The translations under genes and the position numbers were made by a program. Positions 61,166-64,000 of a stretch of 64,000 bases of DNA are shown piece by piece. The stretch comes from Anastatus disparis. Lineage: Eukaryota; Arthropoda; Insecta; Hymenoptera; Eupelmidae. The stretch covers positions 5,890,001 to 5,954,000 of the forward strand of contig JAFFSR010000237.1 of NCBI GenBank assembly GCA_017163975.1, in the 5' to 3' direction. Each line of letters starts with the position of its first letter. The stretch's first letter is position 1. The notes under the pieces are model-generated. The model was not told the origin of the DNA. It was given only the letters and a program-made list of their open reading frames with translations, and did not search any database.

Positions 61166-61480
61166 AGAATACGTATATATATAGAGAACCATCAAGAAAG
61201 TCAGTAATCTAGGCCATGAGCTTCGTGGCGTTAATCAAAGTCTAATCAAACACGTCGTAAAATTTTCTGGTTTCTTGGAATATCTTTTCTCTGCCGTTTT
61301 TTAGTATAGGTAACGACTGGGGGGTGGTTCGGGGCAAAAGCTTTTGCCATCAGCCCCCCCCTCCCCCCAAAGCGACCTGGACTTCTAGAGAACTTTGAGA
61401 AATTGCTGGCATGTTATTTGCACGAACGCCTCCCTCTCTCATGACGAAGTAATATTGAACTTAAGGTAAATTGGTTTTAC
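61166..61480. other. GC-rich spike with palindrome
   Basis: Sharp change in composition. GGGGGGTGGTTCGGGG at about 61319 is followed by the perfect palindrome GCAAAAGCTTTTGC (61334-61347) and then by a C-rich run, CAGCCCCCCCCTCCCCCC. The flanking G and C runs could pair to lengthen the stem. No open frame is present. Confidence 0.4.
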
Positions 61481-62210
61481 TTTTATTCCTCGTCGCATTA
61501 ATAATTTTAATAAGTTTTCTACTTCTAAAGAAAATACGCGCTTCAAGAATAAAATATGCGTTTAACATCTTACGTGTGAATGCAGCTTTATGCGGCGTGA
61601 ATTGAAATTGCTTTTTATATAGTATTCTGTATTTTCATTTGATGTGTTCACTGTTCATTGAACCTAACGGTGCACGATAGTATTGTCTATGACATTTATA
61701 ATAAATTTAAGTAAACATTATATCAGACAATAGCTTATATAATATAATACATGTAACGTACATTGAATACAATAATATTAATCAATTATGAAATCATTGA
61801 TTCAAGTATACATCTAGCATTAAAATATTATAATGAAAGTCTATATGATATAAGAATTAATAAAACAAATAATACTATCAGAATATATTTAAAAATATAT
61901 AATAAATAAACAGTACTGAAACTTAATAATAAAATGTTATGAATATGTATATATACAATATCATAACAATTGTTATAATAAATCTAATAACTTTATTAAC
62001 ATCATTATTTAGTTATATTCTATTGATATAAATATAGGTTATACTTTTCAAAAATCTAAAAGCGTTAAACTAATTTGAAACAAGTACACTGCCGTGTATA
62101 TTATAAATTTAAAAAAATATAAAGATGAGTGTAATTTTGAGTTTTAGATTGGTGACTAAAGTTTAAGTTTCAAGAGATGACTATAAGCTTAGATTCAAAT
62201 TTCGAGTATA
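61481..62210. other. AT-rich non-coding DNA
   Basis: I see nothing in this stretch beyond A/T-rich sequence. Confidence 0.55.
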
Positions 62211-62212
62211 CC

Positions 62213-62559
62213 TACAAGGTGTTTCAGAACTCCTATACAAATTTAAAATAATAGTAGATTTTGATTATAGGAAAGTAAAAGTACATTTTTAGTAATTGCA
62301 CACACTGAATTAAATTTCCTGAAAAATATTTATCTTCTTTTTGAAGATTTAAAATTTGCAATCAAATTTGCACATTTCATTTAAAAATTGATTTTTAACC
62401 TAAAAATTCCAATTTTTATTAATGTCGGAATATAAAAATAATACCGTTAGCTTAAATATGTGTGTGTAACTATAAAGACATTTAGTTTATTTTTATTATA
62501 ATCAGTTGATGCTATTTTAAAACTAAACGGTTTGTATAAATAAGTTGAAACACCCTATA
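62213..62559. mobile_element. Probable short element with GGTGTTTC ends
   Basis: Starts TACAAGGTGTTTCAGAACTC and ends AAGTTGAAACACCCTATA, so the termini are inverted over about ten bases (AGGTGTTTC with GAAACACCC). Length about 350 bases. The interior is A/T-rich without coding sequence or further palindrome. A single copy with short termini is weak evidence, so the boundaries could be coincidence. Confidence 0.4.
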
Positions 62560-63460
62560 TAATTATATTTGAAAAAAAATTGTAAAAAAAAACAATTTAA
62601 TTATAAATAGTAATTAGAATCCATTAACAGTTACAGAACCAAATGTTAATTTTATTATTCTGTTCACATATTTGAATTTTTTTATCGTCACTACAGTCTC
62701 TTATAAGAAAAATCGGATCTCATCTTAACAAAAAATTCAACCAAAAAAAGTTATCTACTATGTCTAACACACATTTTGACCTCCAGAATGTAGGTCAACC
62801 ATAAACAAAAAAGTCCGCCCAAGAAAAATGCTGTCCCTTCGATTCTCCCTATAGTCGTTTTTTTTTACAAAAGTTTTTCTGTCTTCGCTACATTTTTGCG
62901 TAGAAGATATAAGCAATATTGTGATCATAAATTATTTTAAAAAATTAATGAATACTCATTTTAATCAATACCGTAATTTATTTAATAGTATCTATTAAAT
63001 TAAGAAAAAAAATTACAAATGATACAAAAAATAACCACAATTTTTTAACGTAACTATTTCCGCGTAAATTAATCTTTGTAATAGTATCTGTCCAAATGTA
63101 TATTACAATATCGGAATTCCATTCAAATATATTACTCTTACCACATTAATTTTCTTCTTATCTAAAAGGTGTGATATGGCCCACGAGTATAAAACTTTCG
63201 AAAGAAAAAAAAAAGGAAACTTTGCTTAAAACTTTTTCCAATGTCGCTTAACCAAGAAAACTCCAAATTTTTTTTCTCTCATCCACCAAATTACAAAGTA
63301 GTTACTTTGATGAAGTTCTTTCTATTATTACGCAAACAAAAAAATAAAGTTGGATACCCATACTTTAATAGGGATCCAGATTTTGATTAATTTCAGCATG
63401 AAAATAATTAAATCTGAATTATAATTTAACTGTTTAATTATTCAGTCACCATTACATTAC
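62560..63460. other. Unannotated DNA
   Basis: A/T-rich with a slightly more balanced stretch at about 62760-62900. At 62776-62798 TTGACCT and AGGTCAA face outward across 9 bases. A T-run followed by ACAAAAGTTTTTC near 62860 resembles TTTTTCAAAAGTTTTTCC near 2440, possibly a diverged repeat. No gene. Confidence 0.45.
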
Positions 63461-63838
63461 TAGGCGAGAGGGACACCCCCAAAAAAGCGCTTAGTTTTCG
63501 AGAAGGTGACCGCTATCGTCCTACAAGCTAATTTTTTTTTTAAATGAAAGCTTCTGACCTATAGATTACGAATACAAACTTTTTCTTTAGTTCCGAGTCC
63601 GGGAACATAAAGAAAATGGCGAAAATGGCGTTTTAATAGGTAAAAATTCTATACGCACTGTAAGTAACCGCCATTTTCTTTATGTTCCCGGACTCGGAAC
63701 TAAAAAAAAAGTTTGTATTCGTAATCTATAGGTCAGAAGCTTTCATTTAAAAAAAAAATTAACTTGTAGGACGATAGCGGTCACCTACTCGAAAACTAAG
63801 AAAACTAAACGCTTTTTTGGGGGTGTCCCTCTCGCCTA
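63461..63838. mobile_element. Near-perfect 378 bp foldback MITE
   Basis: The left arm (63461-63621) and the right arm (63669-63838) are reverse complements with very few differences. The termini are TAGGCGAGAGGGACACCCCC on each strand. The inner 34 bases of each arm, starting at TAGTTCCGAGTCCGGGAAC and ending AAAATGGCG, pair perfectly. The right arm has about nine extra bases, a small duplication of CTAAGAAAA-type sequence. The spacer is about 47 bases. The terminal TA on both sides may be the target duplication, in which case the element proper is 63463-63836. No coding capacity. High arm identity suggests a young or gene-converted copy. Confidence 0.93.
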
Positions 63839-64000
63839 TACAATTACAAATATTTTTCACTTTATTATCATCCCTTTTTTATTTATTTTTCTTTGGTTAA
63901 TCTAATCAATGACTACACCCTTTTCAGGTTAATTAAATTTTGTTAAATTTTACTTTTTTCTTTTTAGGAAATGAAAAATAACATTTAAATGTAATAAAAT
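63839..64000. other. AT-rich DNA to window end
   Basis: I see nothing in this stretch beyond A/T-rich sequence. Confidence 0.5.

Overview
This window reads as nuclear DNA of an insect. My best guess is Hymenoptera, but that is an inference from texture, not from a recognised gene. The sequence is strongly AT-rich. It is full of GA/CT simple repeats and long purine or pyrimidine tracts. It carries tRNA-derived SINE copies and several short palindromic (foldback, MITE-like) elements. There is nothing bacterial about it: no operons, no closely packed open frames, no rRNA. I could not support a single protein-coding gene. The longest open frames (about 60 to 140 codons) nearly all lie on low-complexity sequence. 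The window therefore looks like a long intron or a gene-poor intergenic region.

Layout. 1-3.1 kb is AT-rich with no recognised feature. 3.1-4.2 kb is a tandem-repeat block (an 82-98 bp minisatellite, then a 142 bp duplication). 5.6-6.66 kb holds two related foldback modules in opposite orientation. 6.7-20.2 kb is unannotated, with GC-balanced islands at 8.56, 9.17, 16.3 and 17.7 kb. A SINE on the minus strand lies at 20.2-20.4 kb, followed by a GC-balanced island open on both strands. 20.9-35.7 kb contains islands at 23.05, 23.7 and 26.8 kb, a purine tract at 29.8 kb, and an island at 30.6-30.96 kb with a perfect match to the palindromic ecdysone-receptor consensus. A foldback element lies at 35.75-36.3 kb. 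A pyrimidine tract and a 51-unit CA microsatellite lie at 38.8-39.6 kb. A possible regulatory island is at 39.93-40.23 kb and a plus-strand SINE at 43.7 kb. 46.26-47.26 kb is a nested structure: a diverged terminal-inverted-repeat element containing a foldback MITE and a SINE. A CCCTGG-ended MITE is at 50.5 kb, a strong small hairpin at 52.5 kb and 3'UTR-like sequence near 53-54 kb. A GC spike is at 61.3 kb, a GGTGTTTC-ended element at 62.2 kb and a near-perfect 378 bp foldback at 63.46 kb.

The supported content is repeat biology. There are at least five families of short non-autonomous elements and one SINE family, with enough copies here to deduce boundaries. None encodes a visible transposase or reverse transcriptase. 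Regulatory islands, possible exons and UTR-like sequence are offered only as hypotheses with stated tests.
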